Source: JAEULH01 sp034382075 (GTDB lineage Bacteria; Pseudomonadota; Alphaproteobacteria; Rhodospirillales; Defluviicoccaceae). From it: a stretch of 24,349 bases of DNA. Below the pieces are notes generated by a model. That model saw only the letters and a program-made list of their open reading frames with translations, searched no databases and had not been told where the DNA came from. The stretch spans positions 1 to 24,349 of the forward strand of contig JAXMOZ010000053.1 in assembly GCA_034382075.1 (NCBI GenBank). Direction: 5' to 3'. Positions 1 through 7,588 of the stretch are shown here, piece by piece. Both the position numbers and the translations under genes were made by a program. Numbering within the stretch: position 1 is the stretch's first letter; each line of letters begins with the position of its first letter.

Positions 1-1299
1 GCCGTCGCTGCGAAAGGCGCTCAAGCGCTCGGCCGCGTCCAGCTCGCTCACCCGCCCCTTCGGCGCCTCCGCCGCAAGCCAGGCGAAGAAGCGGCAGAGG
101 GCGACGCCGTCGCGGCGGTGGGCGGCGTGAATGCCGGCGAGCTCCACCGCGTTCTTGCGCGCCTTCGGCAACAGGCACGGATCGGTATCCAGGCGGGGGC
201 GCGCGCCCGCCTTGCGCAGCCTGGCGATCGCCGCCTCCGGGGCCCGCTCGGGGTCGATGCGCACCTGCCTGCGTTCGGCGCCCAGGCGATCGAGAGCCGC
301 GGCGAACGCATCGGCCGGAGAGAACTTCACGGAGGTGGCGAGACGCCGGCGCACCTCCGGCAGCAGCTTGCGGCCATCGACGAAAACCTCGGCGGTCGCA
401 TCGGCGCGGACGACGGCAAAGGCCATGAACAACGGCGCGTACGGCACGTCGCCGCCGCGGAGATTGAGCAACCAGGCAATGCTGTCGGTGGACGTCAGCA
501 CCGCCGCGTCGTCGCCCGCGTGGCGAAGCGTATCGGCGATGTGGCCGAGCTTCTCCTCGGCGCGGACCCCGGCGAAGGCCTCGCCGTGGGGCACGATCGG
601 GGCGATTGGCGGCAGCGGCCGGCCCTGCCAGATGGCGTCGATGGGGTTGTCCTCGACCGCCGCCAGCTTCGCGCCGCAGCGGCCGCAGGCGGCGCGCAAC
701 AGATCGGCCTGACGCTGCGACTGCAGCCACGGGTCGAAGCCGAGCCTCGCGCCTTTGCCCAGGTGCGCGGCGATCCAGTTGCCCATGGTTTCGCCGGTGA
801 CGTGGCAGACCTCGTAGAGGTCGGCCTCCACCTGGGCCGCCGCCTGAAGGGTATACCGCCCGTCCACGAACAGCGCCGCCCGGTCGCGCAGCACGATGGC
901 GGTGCCCGCCGATCCGGTGAAGCCGGTGAGCCAGGCGAGGCGTTCGGAACAGGCCGGAAGGTACTCGCTCTGGTGCTCGTCGGTCTTGGGCACGATGAAG
1001 CCGGCGAGCCGGCGCCGGCGCAAGTCGCGGTGCAGCGCGCCCAGCCTCGCCGCCGCATCCATGGCGGGCGCAGGCGGCGCACCGTCGCGCACCGATGCCA
1101 GCCGTTCATTGAGGCGTTGCTTCAGCTCTGCCGGCAGGTCGTCCGCCGCAACCTCGCTGATCAGCGCCAGCCAGGCATCGCCATCCAGGCCACGCGGAGC
1201 CGCGGCGACGCCCTCGATCAGCTCATCGAGAGCCCCCTGATCGAGCGGTGATCCCACCTCCTCGAGCAGGTCGGCCAAGCTCCTGTCGGCGTCGCTCAT
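1..1299 (-). CDS. pepP: Xaa-Pro aminopeptidase (M24B family), N-terminal part, cut by window edge
   Basis: This is a continuous reading frame of 433 codons that runs off the left edge, so the C-terminal catalytic half is missing. The ATG at 1299 has a strong GAGGAGG ribosome site just upstream. After about 75 residues the protein shows creatinase-type N-terminal domains: a stretch GFIVPKTDEHQSEYLPAC, then WLTGFTGSAGTAIV and a DGRYTLQA motif, as in eukaryote-like and bacterial aminopeptidase P1 proteins of about 600 residues. A second creatinase-like domain follows, and the visible part ends near the linker VSELDAAERLSAFR that precedes the M24 pita-bread domain. The family removes an N-terminal residue preceding proline, using two Mn or Zn ions; the D, D, H, E, E ligands would lie outside the window. 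The first ~70 residues, rich in Leu, Asp and Glu, have no match I recognise in the E. coli-type enzyme. The gene follows the lipoprotein gene at 1434-1781 by 134 bases. Family call is firm; symbol less so. Confidence 0.88.
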   Translation of the reverse strand, partial: MSDADRSLADLLEEVGSPLDQGALDELIEGVAAAPRGLDGDAWLALISEVAADDLPAELKQRLNERLASVRDGAPPAPAMDAAARLGALHRDLRRRRLAGFIVPKTDEHQSEYLPACSERLAWLTGFTGSAGTAIVLRDRAALFVDGRYTLQAAAQVEADLYEVCHVTGETMGNWIAAHLGKGARLGFDPWLQSQRQADLLRAACGRCGAKLAAVEDNPIDAIWQGRPLPPIAPIVPHGEAFAGVRAEEKLGHIADTLRHAGDDAAVLTSTDSIAWLLNLRGGDVPYAPLFMAFAVVRADATAEVFVDGRKLLPEVRRRLATSVKFSPADAFAAALDRLGAERRQVRIDPERAPEAAIARLRKAGARPRLDTDPCLLPKARKNAVELAGIHAAHRRDGVALCRFFAWLAAEAPKGRVSELDAAERLSAFRSDG

Positions 1300-1433
1300 C
1301 GCGCCTCCTCGAAACCAACCGGCGCGCTTACCACCATGCGGTTCACGCGGCGAAGCTATGCCTTGGGAAATACCGGCACAAGGGCAACGCCCCGGGGACC
1401 CCGAGGGGAGCCGTACCCGGACGCGAATGCCCC

Positions 1434-1781
1434 TCAGTGGTCCTTGCTGCGCGCCACCGACCGGTAGCCGCGGTCGGTCATGCAGCGTTCGAACAGCTCC
1501 TCGATCCGCCGGCGCGCCTCGAACTGGTTCAGCGAGGAAACGACCGGCTCGTTGCGGCTATAGCCGCCGGTCGGCGGCTGCTCGAACTGGCGCAGCGCGA
1601 ACTCCCGCTCGGCCCGTTCCCTGGCGGCGTCCCGGCACTCCGCCTCGTCCGTCCGCCAGCGCTCGCGGGGCAGGTCGGCGTTCTCCCAGGTGCCGCGGGT
1701 GTCTTGCGCGCAGCCGGCGATCAGCGCGAACCCGCCGGCAAGGAGCAGGCCCTTGGCCGAGATCGTCCCTCGTTTCTGCAT
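1434..1781 (-). CDS. Small predicted lipoprotein
   Basis: This 115-residue protein has a basic start (MQKRG), a hydrophobic segment and a lipobox LIAGC, with the acylated cysteine at about residue 24. The mature part is short, charged and rich in Arg and Glu, with a weakly helical C-terminal half containing FEARRRIEELFERCMTDRGY. A pattern of a cysteine (AECRDAARERAERE) followed by C-terminal ERCMTDRGY is common in small alphaproteobacterial outer-membrane lipoproteins of unknown role. The ATG is preceded by GGGGGGAGG, a strong ribosome site. It lies 67 bases downstream of the EEP-family gene and on the same strand, so it may share its transcript. The function is not recognisable beyond membrane anchoring. 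Confidence 0.75.
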   Translation of the reverse strand: MQKRGTISAKGLLLAGGFALIAGCAQDTRGTWENADLPRERWRTDEAECRDAARERAEREFALRQFEQPPTGGYSRNEPVVSSLNQFEARRRIEELFERCMTDRGYRSVARSKDH

Positions 1782-1848
1782 GCGCCTCCCCCCTGTTCAA
1801 GCAAGAAGAGTATCGGCCAAGGTCGCGGGCGGCAACGCCCGTCGGCTG

Positions 1849-2889
1849 TTACTCCGCCTGCGGATCGTGCCCCTGCGCCGGCGCCGGGCCCTCGAAGCGG
1901 AATTCGGCGACCATCGGCGCGTGGAACGACTCCGGGGTCCCCCGCACCGCATGCGAGGTGACGAGTTCGTCGCCCAAGGCCTCGTTGTGGATCTCGACGC
2001 CGCGATACCAGGCCAGCAGCGGCCGCGAGACCAGGATGTGGTCGAGCATCTGCGGCCGGCCGTGGTGTACGACCGAGAACTGACGGGAGTCGGCCAGCGT
2101 CCGCTCCACCGGCACCAGCGTCCGCAGCGCCAGGTGCGGGTTGCCGGCATCCTCCTCGTCGCCGCGGATGGTCCTGAGCGGGATCTCGTAGGCGCCGGCG
2201 TTGAAGTCGCCGCAGACGGCGATCAGCGCCTCGGGATCCTCATCGAACAGCTTGTCGATGAAAAGCCGCACCTCCAGCGCCTGGCCGGCCCGCTTGACCG
2301 CGGCAACGAAGAACCCCTCCGCCCAGCCCGCCATGGTCCGCCAGGTGCCGCCGGACCCCTTTCCCCCGGGCATGAACGCCGCCCGGGGCGCGCGGAGGTG
2401 GACGTTGATCAGGTGCAGCCTGCGCCCCTCGGGAAGACCGACCAGGGCATAGAGGAACGGCCGGTCCCACTCGATCGCCATGTCCTGCTCGCCGGCGCCT
2501 TCCCCGGCCGGCGGGGCAAGATCATGGCCGCGGCGGAACTGCGGCGGATCGACGTAGGCATGGAGGATCTGCCGATGCTCGGCGATCTCGAGGCAGCTCA
2601 GGATGACCAGGTTGTGCTTGTCCCGCGGGCCGCCCTTGGACCGGCTGGTGGTCGTGATCGGCGCGCAGGCGGCGTAGGGCGTGTCCTCCAGCAGCGCCTC
2701 CAGCGCCGCCAGCCGGCGGTGCCGGCCGCGTCCCTCGTGCTGGGCATCGACCTCCTGCAGGCAGAGGATGTCGGCGCGAAGCCGCAGGAGCTGCGGCCTC
2801 AGCACCGCCAGCCGCTCCTCGAGGCTGGCGCCGCCGGTCCTTGGCTCGCCCAGGCTCTCGACATTGAAGGTGGCAATGCGCAGGCGCAC
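1849..2889 (-). CDS. Endonuclease/exonuclease/phosphatase-fold family enzyme
   Basis: The protein has 346 residues and shows the EEP (DNase I-like) fold motifs in order: IATFNVESL near residue 5 (metal-site Asn9), CLQEVDA (Glu46), NVHLRAPR near 162, GDFNAGAYEIPL (Asp228, Asn230), LDHILVSR (Asp283, His284) and a terminal FHAPMVAEF (His323). These are the metal-binding and general base/acid residues of the family, which cleaves phosphodiesters or phosphomonoesters of nucleic acids, inositides or lipids; the substrate cannot be told here. No signal peptide is visible, so it is probably cytoplasmic. I chose the GTG at 2889 because GGAGG lies five bases before it and the conserved fold begins at once; the open frame continues upstream only as a shadow of tlpA. 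It starts 32 bases after tlpA ends, suggesting a tlpA-EEP transcript. Confidence 0.85.
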   Translation of the reverse strand: MRLRIATFNVESLGEPRTGGASLEERLAVLRPQLLRLRADILCLQEVDAQHEGRGRHRRLAALEALLEDTPYAACAPITTTSRSKGGPRDKHNLVILSCLEIAEHRQILHAYVDPPQFRRGHDLAPPAGEGAGEQDMAIEWDRPFLYALVGLPEGRRLHLINVHLRAPRAAFMPGGKGSGGTWRTMAGWAEGFFVAAVKRAGQALEVRLFIDKLFDEDPEALIAVCGDFNAGAYEIPLRTIRGDEEDAGNPHLALRTLVPVERTLADSRQFSVVHHGRPQMLDHILVSRPLLAWYRGVEIHNEALGDELVTSHAVRGTPESFHAPMVAEFRFEGPAPAQGHDPQAE

Positions 2890-2921
2890 GGGTGCCTCCG
2901 GGGCGGGCAGGCCGCAGCCGT

Positions 2922-3479
2922 TCAGGCCGGTTCGGCGAGGCAGGCGCGGAGGAAGGCGATGGCCTCCGGCGCGTCCCATTCCGCCGGGCCGATGACCCGG
3001 CCCACCTCCCTCACCTCGCGGTCGTAGAGGACCGTCGTCGGCAAGCCCGGCACCGTCAGCGCCCGAGCCACCTTGCCCATCCGGTCGAGCATCACCGGCA
3101 GGTGGCCGATGCCGTTGGCGGCGTAGAACTTCTCGATGATCGGCGCGCCCTCGCGGTCCGCGGAGAGCGGCAGGACGGCGATGCCGTCGGCTTCCACCGC
3201 CTCGCTCAGCCGGTTCAGCGCCGGCATCTCCTTGACGCACGGAGCGCACCAGGTGGCCCACAGGTTCACCACCAGCGCCTTGCCCCGGTAGTCGGCCAAG
3301 GTCCGCTCGCTCTCGCCCACGAGGAACGGTGTCGACGGCGCCTCCGCCCCCGATCCGGCCTCGAAGCGGCCGAGCTCGGCGGGCGGGTCGGCACAGTTCG
3401 TCTCTGCCGCGGTTGCGCCGATGAGCGCGATCATCAATAAGGGCGCCGCGGCAAGCGAACGAAGGACGCGAGCAAGCAT
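2922..3479 (-). CDS. tlpA: TlpA-like thiol:disulfide oxidoreductase, exported
   Basis: This 185-residue protein has an N-terminal hydrophobic signal or anchor (MLARVLRSLAAAPLLMIALI), then a redoxin domain with the active site WATWCAPC (Cys78, Cys81) and a cis-proline region VPGLPTTVLYD. This is the TlpA/ResE-type layout: a periplasmic or membrane-tethered thioredoxin that reduces disulfides, in relatives for cytochrome oxidase copper-site assembly or cytochrome c maturation. An additional cysteine, Cys29, lies just after the signal segment. The ATG at 3479 has GGAG upstream and gives a sensible signal peptide; the frame extends further upstream only as a shadow of argH. tlpA and argH are divergent with about 60 bases between start codons, an arrangement I know from many alphaproteobacteria. 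The specific partner is not shown by the sequence. Confidence 0.88.
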   Translation of the reverse strand: MLARVLRSLAAAPLLMIALIGATAAETNCADPPAELGRFEAGSGAEAPSTPFLVGESERTLADYRGKALVVNLWATWCAPCVKEMPALNRLSEAVEADGIAVLPLSADREGAPIIEKFYAANGIGHLPVMLDRMGKVARALTVPGLPTTVLYDREVREVGRVIGPAEWDAPEAIAFLRACLAEPA

Positions 3480-3539
3480 GACCGTCTCCAGCAGGATCCC
3501 GACCCCGCCAATCGTCCCGAACGACACGAGGTGCCGGCC

Positions 3540-4949
3540 ATGACCGGCTCCGGCAAGGACGGGAAGGGCAACGTCAGCCCCATGTGGGGCGGCCGGTTCG
3601 AGGCAGGGCCATCGGCGCTGATGGAAGCCATCAACGCCTCCATCGACATCGACCGCCGCCTCGTCTTCCACGATATCACGGCCTCGCTGGCCCACTGCAA
3701 GATGTTGATCCGCCAGGGCATCATCGGCGAGGAGGACGGGCGCGCCATCGTCGAGGGGCTGGAGGCGGTGCGGGCCGAGGCCGAGGCCGGGCGGCTTGCC
3801 TTCGACCGGGCGCTGGAAGACGTGCACATGAACGTCGAGGCGAGGCTGGCGTCGCTAGTCGGCGACGCCGCCGGCCGCCTGCACACGGCGCGCTCGCGCA
3901 ACGACCAGGTCGCGACCGACTTCCGGCTGTGGCTGCGCGACGCCATCGACGACCTCGACGCCGGGATCGCCAGTTTGCAGGCGGTGCTGATCGACCGGGC
4001 GGAAGACCACGCGGCGACGATCATGCCGGGGTTCACCCACCTGCAGACGGCGCAGCCGGTGACCCTCGGCCACCATCTCCTCGCTTATGTCGAGATGCTC
4101 GGCCGCGACCGAGGCCGCTTCGCCGACGCCCGCCGCCGGCTGAACGAATGCCCGCTGGGCGCCGCCGCTTTGGCCGGCACCTCCTTTCCCATCGACCGGC
4201 GGATGACCGCGCAGGCGCTGGGCTTCGCCGGCCCTTGCGCCAACTCGCTCGATGCCGTTTCCGACCGCGACTTCGCCGTCGAGTTCCTGGCCGCCGCCTC
4301 GCTGGCCGCGGTTCACCTCTCGCGCCTCGCCGAAGAGTTGGTGATCTGGAGCGCCGAGCCGTTCGGCTTCGTCCGCCTGTCGGACCAGTTCTCCACCGGC
4401 AGCTCGATCATGCCGCAGAAGCGCAATCCCGACGCCGCCGAGCTGGTGCGCGCCAAGTCCGGGCGGATCGTCGGCGCCTTGACCGGCCTGCTCATCGTGC
4501 TCAAGGGGCTGCCGCTGGCCTACGCCAAGGACCTGCAGGAGGACAAGGAGCCGGTGTTCGACGCGGTGGACAATCTCTCGCTCTGCGTCGCCGCCATGGC
4601 CGGGATGGTCGAGACGGCGCAGTTCGACGGAGCCCGGCTGCGCGCCGCCGCCGGCAAGGGCTTCGCCGGCGCAACCGACCTCGCCGACTGGCTGGTGCGG
4701 GTGGCAAACATCCCGTTCCGCCAGGCGCATCACATCACCGGCGCGCTGGTGAAGATGGCCGAGAGCCGCGGCTGCCAGCTCGAGGACCTGCCGCTCGCGG
4801 AGATGCAGGAAATAGAGCCGCTGATCACCGGCGACGTGTACTCCGTGCTCGGCATCGAGCAGTCGGTGGCCAGCCGCATCAGCGAGGGCGGCACCGCCCC
4901 GGCGCTGGTTCGCGCCGCTGCCGCCGAGGCGAGACGGCGGTTCCTGTAA
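3540..4949 (+). CDS. argH: Argininosuccinate lyase
   Basis: ArgH cleaves argininosuccinate to arginine and fumarate, the last step of arginine synthesis, as a cytoplasmic homotetramer. The 469-residue product has the full family layout: MWGGRFEAGP near the N-terminus, the HTARSRNDQVATDFRLW block, the GFTHLQTAQPVTLGHH region with the catalytic histidine, and the fumarase/aspartase-superfamily signature GSSIMPQKRNPDAAEL at about residue 287 that carries the catalytic serine loop. Length is normal for the family (about 460). A GTG at 3531 is also in frame, but the ATG at 3540 is preferred because ACGAGG sits nine bases before it. Transcription is divergent from tlpA. No lysA or small lipoprotein follows as it often does in related genomes; instead a palindromic stretch and the ars island come next. 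Confidence 0.97.
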   Translation: MTGSGKDGKGNVSPMWGGRFEAGPSALMEAINASIDIDRRLVFHDITASLAHCKMLIRQGIIGEEDGRAIVEGLEAVRAEAEAGRLAFDRALEDVHMNVEARLASLVGDAAGRLHTARSRNDQVATDFRLWLRDAIDDLDAGIASLQAVLIDRAEDHAATIMPGFTHLQTAQPVTLGHHLLAYVEMLGRDRGRFADARRRLNECPLGAAALAGTSFPIDRRMTAQALGFAGPCANSLDAVSDRDFAVEFLAAASLAAVHLSRLAEELVIWSAEPFGFVRLSDQFSTGSSIMPQKRNPDAAELVRAKSGRIVGALTGLLIVLKGLPLAYAKDLQEDKEPVFDAVDNLSLCVAAMAGMVETAQFDGARLRAAAGKGFAGATDLADWLVRVANIPFRQAHHITGALVKMAESRGCQLEDLPLAEMQEIEPLITGDVYSVLGIEQSVASRISEGGTAPALVRAAAAEARRRFL

Positions 4950-5036
4950 GGCAGCTTCCAGCACCCGACCGGCTAGAGCGCTCTGGAAACAAGTTGACGC
5001 ACCGGAACCCAAGGCGAACTCCGCGGCGGACCTGCC

Positions 5037-5120
5037 TATTACTCGTGGTCACCCCGGACTTGTTCCGGGGGTCCACGGAAGGACTGGATGGCCGTAACGA
5101 GTAATAACGAGTACGGCCAT
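5037..5120. repeat. Nested palindromic element (REP-like) between argH and the ars island
   Basis: The intergenic stretch 4950-5241 holds no gene but has structured DNA. TATTACTCGT (5037-5046) is perfectly complementary to ACGAGTAATA (5097-5106). Inside lies CCCCGGA (5052-5058) pairing with TCCGGGG (5064-5070) around a five-base loop, the CACCCCGGACTTGTTCCGGGG type seen scattered in alphaproteobacterial genomes. A second perfect pair, ATGGCCGTA (5088-5096) with TACGGCCAT (5112-5120), has the right arm of the first pair in its loop. ACGAGTA is also directly repeated (5097-5103, 5107-5113). The two outer stems cannot form as simple hairpins together. There is no T-run, so a classical intrinsic terminator is not supported. 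Confidence 0.7.
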
Positions 5121-5206
5121 GACACTTTAACGCAACCGGATGTCCGTGCTCCAGCGAGCACTGCAAGGGTGGGATGAGCCCGACGAACGGACGGCCGACT
5201 CTCTTG

Positions 5207-5235
5207 TTGAGGTCGTCCGGCGTTTCAATTATTGT
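5207..5235 (+). promoter_or_regulatory. Predicted promoter/operator of the first arsR
   Basis: TTGAGG (5207-5212), a 17-base spacer and TATTGT (5230-5235) form a plausible housekeeping promoter ending six bases before the ATG at 5242. Over the -10 lies CAAT-T-ATTG (5226-5234), a small inverted repeat suited to an ArsR dimer. AT-rich sequence here stands out from the GC-rich surroundings. The spacing predicts a transcript starting at or next to the ATG, and no ribosome site is seen. The match is moderate; the operator role is inference. Confidence 0.45.
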
Positions 5236-5241
5236 CGAAGC

Positions 5242-5640
5242 ATGGAAATCAAAGGGGTCGTCGCGGCCCTTGCAGCCCTGGCGCAGGAGCATCGGCTGGC
5301 GGTGTTCCGCCTGCTGGTCCGCGAGGGCCCGTCGGGGCTGTCGGCCGGCGACATCTCCGCCCGGGTCGCGGTCGCGCCGTCGACGCTGTCGCATCACCTG
5401 GGCCAGCTCGAGCGGGCTGGCCTGCTCCGCTCGTGGCGCGTGGAGCGGCGGATCTTCTACGCCGTCGACGTCGAGGGCACCCGCCGCCTGCTCGCCTTCC
5501 TCACCGAGGACTGCTGCCAGGGGCGGCCGGAGATCTGCGGATATGAACGTCAGGGAGGCTCAGGTGACGATCACGATCTACCACAACCCGAAGTGCGAAA
5601 CGTCGCGCAATGTCCTGGCGATGATCCGGAACTCGGGTGA
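5242..5640 (+). CDS. arsR: ArsR-family arsenic-responsive repressor, CC...C type
   Basis: The product (132 residues) is a winged-helix ArsR/SmtB repressor: residues 1-85 contain LAQEHRLAVFRLLV, the recognition helix region VAVAPSTLSHHLGQLERAGLL and the wing RVERRIFYAVD. A DCCQGRPEIC motif puts cysteines at 91, 92 and 99, the C-terminal As(III) site layout described for Acidithiobacillus ferrooxidans ArsR, unlike the CVC site of the second ArsR in this window. Such proteins leave the operator when arsenite binds. I start at the ATG at 5242 because homology begins there. The frame does not stop after Cys99 but runs 33 further residues of unrelated composition, overlapping arsC by 77 bases in another frame; the functional protein probably ends in effect near residue 100. 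Confidence 0.9.
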   Translation: MEIKGVVAALAALAQEHRLAVFRLLVREGPSGLSAGDISARVAVAPSTLSHHLGQLERAGLLRSWRVERRIFYAVDVEGTRRLLAFLTEDCCQGRPEICGYERQGGSGDDHDLPQPEVRNVAQCPGDDPELG

Positions 5641-5983
5641 AGAGCCGCGGATCATCGAATACCTGCAGACGCCGCCCGGCCGCGACGAACTCGTGGAGCT
5701 GATCCGGCGGATGGGGATCACCCCGCGCGAGCTGCTCCGGCGCAAGGGCACGCCTTACGACGAACTCGGTCTGGACGATGCGAAGTTCAGCGACGACGAG
5801 CTCATCGCCCACATGTGTGCCGAGCCGATCCTCATCAACCGGCCGATCGTGGTCACCCCGCTCGGCATCAAGCTGTGCCGGCCGTCCGAGACGGTCCTCG
5901 ACATCCTGCCCAACCCGCAGCGCGGCCCGTTCCGCAAGGAGGACGGCGAGGTGGTTATCGACCGCCGGAACGAGCCGAAATGA
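5564..5983 (+). CDS. arsC: Arsenate reductase, glutaredoxin-dependent type
   Basis: ArsC reduces arsenate to arsenite in the cytoplasm with glutathione and glutaredoxin, supplying the substrate for Acr3. The 139-residue product closely follows the plasmid R773 type (141 residues): TIYHNPKCETSRN with catalytic Cys11, then EYLQTPPGRDELVELI, GITPRELLRRKGTPYDELGL and PILINRPIVVTPLG, whose arginine belongs to the oxyanion-binding set. I chose the GTG at 5564 because GGAGG (5554-5558) lies five bases upstream and the protein then begins at the family start; an ATG at 5543 is in frame but less well placed. It overlaps the end of arsR by 77 bases and its stop overlaps acr3 as ATGA, so translation is probably coupled. 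Confidence 0.95.
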   Translation: MTITIYHNPKCETSRNVLAMIRNSGEEPRIIEYLQTPPGRDELVELIRRMGITPRELLRRKGTPYDELGLDDAKFSDDELIAHMCAEPILINRPIVVTPLGIKLCRPSETVLDILPNPQRGPFRKEDGEVVIDRRNEPK

Positions 5984-7101
5984 GCGGCGAAGAGATCGCC
6001 GTCGCCGCCCAGGACCATCTCGCCCGAGCGGCGAAGGCGAAGCCCGGCATGAGCGTGTTCGAGCGCTACCTGACGGTCTGGGTGGCGCTCTGTATCGTCG
6101 CCGGCATCGCCTTGGGGCACTGGTTTCCGGGGCCGTTCCAGGCCATCGGCCGCGCCGAGGTGGCCAAGGTGAACCTGCCGGTGGCGGTGCTGATCTGGCT
6201 GATGATCGTGCCGATGCTGCTCAAGATCGACCTCGGCGCCCTGCACCAGGTCAAGGAGCACTGGCGCGGCGTCGGCGTGACCCTGTTCATCAACTGGGCG
6301 GTCAAGCCGTTCTCCATGGCGCTGCTGGGCTGGCTGTTCATCGGCGTCGTCTTCCGCCCGTACCTGCCGGCTGAGCAGATCGACTCCTACATCGCCGGGC
6401 TGATCATTCTCGCCGCCGCCCCCTGCACGGCGATGGTGTTCGTCTGGTCCAACCTCTGCGACGGCGAGCCGCATTTCACCCTGAGCCAGGTCGCCATCAA
6501 CGACACCATCATGGTGTTCGCCTTTGCCCCCATCGTGGGCCTGCTGCTCGGGCTGTCGGCCATCGTCGTCCCCTGGGAGACGCTGATCATCTCGGTTTTG
6601 ATGTTCATCGTCGTCCCGGTGATCGCGGCGCAGCTCTGGCGCCGCGCCCTGATCCGCCGCGGCGGCGGCGCACTGGAGCGAACGCTGCACCGGCTGCAGC
6701 CGGTGTCGCTGGTGGCGCTGCTGGCGACGCTCGTCCTGCTGTTCGGCTTCCAGGGCGAGCAGATCCTGGCGCAGCCCCTGATCATCGCCATGCTGGCGGT
6801 GCCAATCCTGATCCAGGTCTACTTCAACTCCGGCCTTGCCTACCTGCTCAACCGAAGGCTGGGCGTCGCCCACTGCGTCGCCGCGCCCTCCGCCCTGATC
6901 GGGGCGTCGAACTTCTTCGAGCTCGCCGTCGCCACCGCCATCGTCCTGTTCGGCTTTAACTCCGGCGCAGCTTTGGCCACCGTCGTCGGCGTCCTCGTCG
7001 AGGTGCCGGTGATGCTGTCGGTGGTGCGCATCACCAACGCGACGAAGGCCTGGTACGAGCGCCCCGCCAAGCCCGTTCCGGCGGCCGCCCGCGGATCCTG
7101 A
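5980..7101 (+). CDS. acr3: Arsenite efflux transporter Acr3
   Basis: Acr3 (BASS superfamily) exports arsenite through the inner membrane using the proton gradient. The 373-residue protein shows about ten hydrophobic segments, the conserved APCTAMVFVWS stretch with the essential cysteine (Cys149), QVAINDTIM after it, and GASNFFELAVATAI with the conserved glutamate (Glu314). Length and order fit the family. The ATG at 5980 overlaps the arsC stop (ATGA), the typical arrangement for a co-translated operon. An 80-base gap with its own control sequences separates it from the second arsR module. It is sometimes named arsB, but it is not of the ArsB family. Confidence 0.95.
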   Translation: MSGEEIAVAAQDHLARAAKAKPGMSVFERYLTVWVALCIVAGIALGHWFPGPFQAIGRAEVAKVNLPVAVLIWLMIVPMLLKIDLGALHQVKEHWRGVGVTLFINWAVKPFSMALLGWLFIGVVFRPYLPAEQIDSYIAGLIILAAAPCTAMVFVWSNLCDGEPHFTLSQVAINDTIMVFAFAPIVGLLLGLSAIVVPWETLIISVLMFIVVPVIAAQLWRRALIRRGGGALERTLHRLQPVSLVALLATLVLLFGFQGEQILAQPLIIAMLAVPILIQVYFNSGLAYLLNRRLGVAHCVAAPSALIGASNFFELAVATAIVLFGFNSGAALATVVGVLVEVPVMLSVVRITNATKAWYERPAKPVPAAARGS

Positions 7102-7124
7102 GCACGCGGCGCCAGCCGCACGTC

Positions 7125-7179
7125 GCATGGTAGCCATGCCAATGATGCGGGGCAGCGTATATGCGGCCAGGCGTATAGT
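7125..7179 (+). promoter_or_regulatory. Predicted operator/promoter region of the second arsR
   Basis: The gap between acr3 and the second arsR contains a perfect interrupted palindrome GCATGG-TAG-CCATGC (7125-7139), a direct repeat GCGTATA (7155-7161 and 7171-7177, 16 bases apart) and a good -10 hexamer TATAGT (7174-7179) seven bases before the ATG at 7187. A convincing -35 is not visible, so an activator or an extended site is possible. The start codon lacks a ribosome site, again suggesting a leaderless transcript. Operator function is inferred from position. Confidence 0.4.
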
Positions 7180-7186
7180 TCGTCCC

Positions 7187-7588
7187 ATGAAACCCGATCC
7201 TGACCAACTTGTTCAGGCGCTGGCGGATCCGACCCGGCTGCGGGCTGTGGTGCTTTTGTCCCATGAGCCGTCACTCTGCGTCTGCGAGTTGACTGTCGCC
7301 CTCGCAGTGTCGCAACCGAAGATGTCCAGGCACCTCGCGGCGCTCCGCGCGCAAGGCATCGTCGAGGACGGGCGGGTTGCCACCTTCGTCTTCTACCGGC
7401 TGCATCCTCGCCTGCCGGCGTGGGCCCGCGGCGTCGTCGACCAACTCGCCCGAGGCTTGACCCATTCCCATGAGCTCGCGGCGGCGCGGCGGCGGCTCGC
7501 CGCCTTCCCCAATCGGCCCCGCGAGCGGGATGCGTTCGCGCCCTGCGGCGCCGACGCCGCATCGGAGGGTGCCGCCCATGCCGTTTGA
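7187..7588 (+). CDS. arsR: ArsR-family arsenic-responsive repressor, CVC type
   Basis: This 133-residue winged-helix repressor has LVQALADPTRLRAVVLL near its start, then SLCVCELTVALAVSQPKMSRHLAALRAQGIV. The CVC pair (Cys31, Cys33) sits at the beginning of the DNA-binding helix as in R773/E. coli-type ArsR, where arsenite binding distorts the helix and releases DNA. The C-terminal 45 residues are Ala/Arg-rich and variable. The ATG at 7187 is used because family similarity starts at MKPDPDQLVQAL; upstream in-frame ATGs (from 7127) overlap the palindromic control region. Its end overlaps the permease start by 11 bases, so this regulator most likely controls the permease/thioredoxin module separately from the first arsR. 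Confidence 0.92.
   Translation: MKPDPDQLVQALADPTRLRAVVLLSHEPSLCVCELTVALAVSQPKMSRHLAALRAQGIVEDGRVATFVFYRLHPRLPAWARGVVDQLARGLTHSHELAAARRRLAAFPNRPRERDAFAPCGADAASEGAAHAV

Noticed and set aside
118..1251. Plus-strand open frame of 377 codons at the left end
   Set aside because: It is a shadow of the aminopeptidase on the minus strand, which has a ribosome site and family motifs across the same bases.
1368..1420. GC-rich inverted repeats (CCCCGGGG, CCCCGAGGGG) between the lipoprotein and aminopeptidase genes
   Set aside because: Such short GC palindromes are expected by chance at this base composition, and no T-run follows.
4975..4984. Perfect 10-base palindrome AGAGCGCTCT after argH
   Set aside because: Too short to call a site or terminator; no T-run and no repeat nearby to support it.
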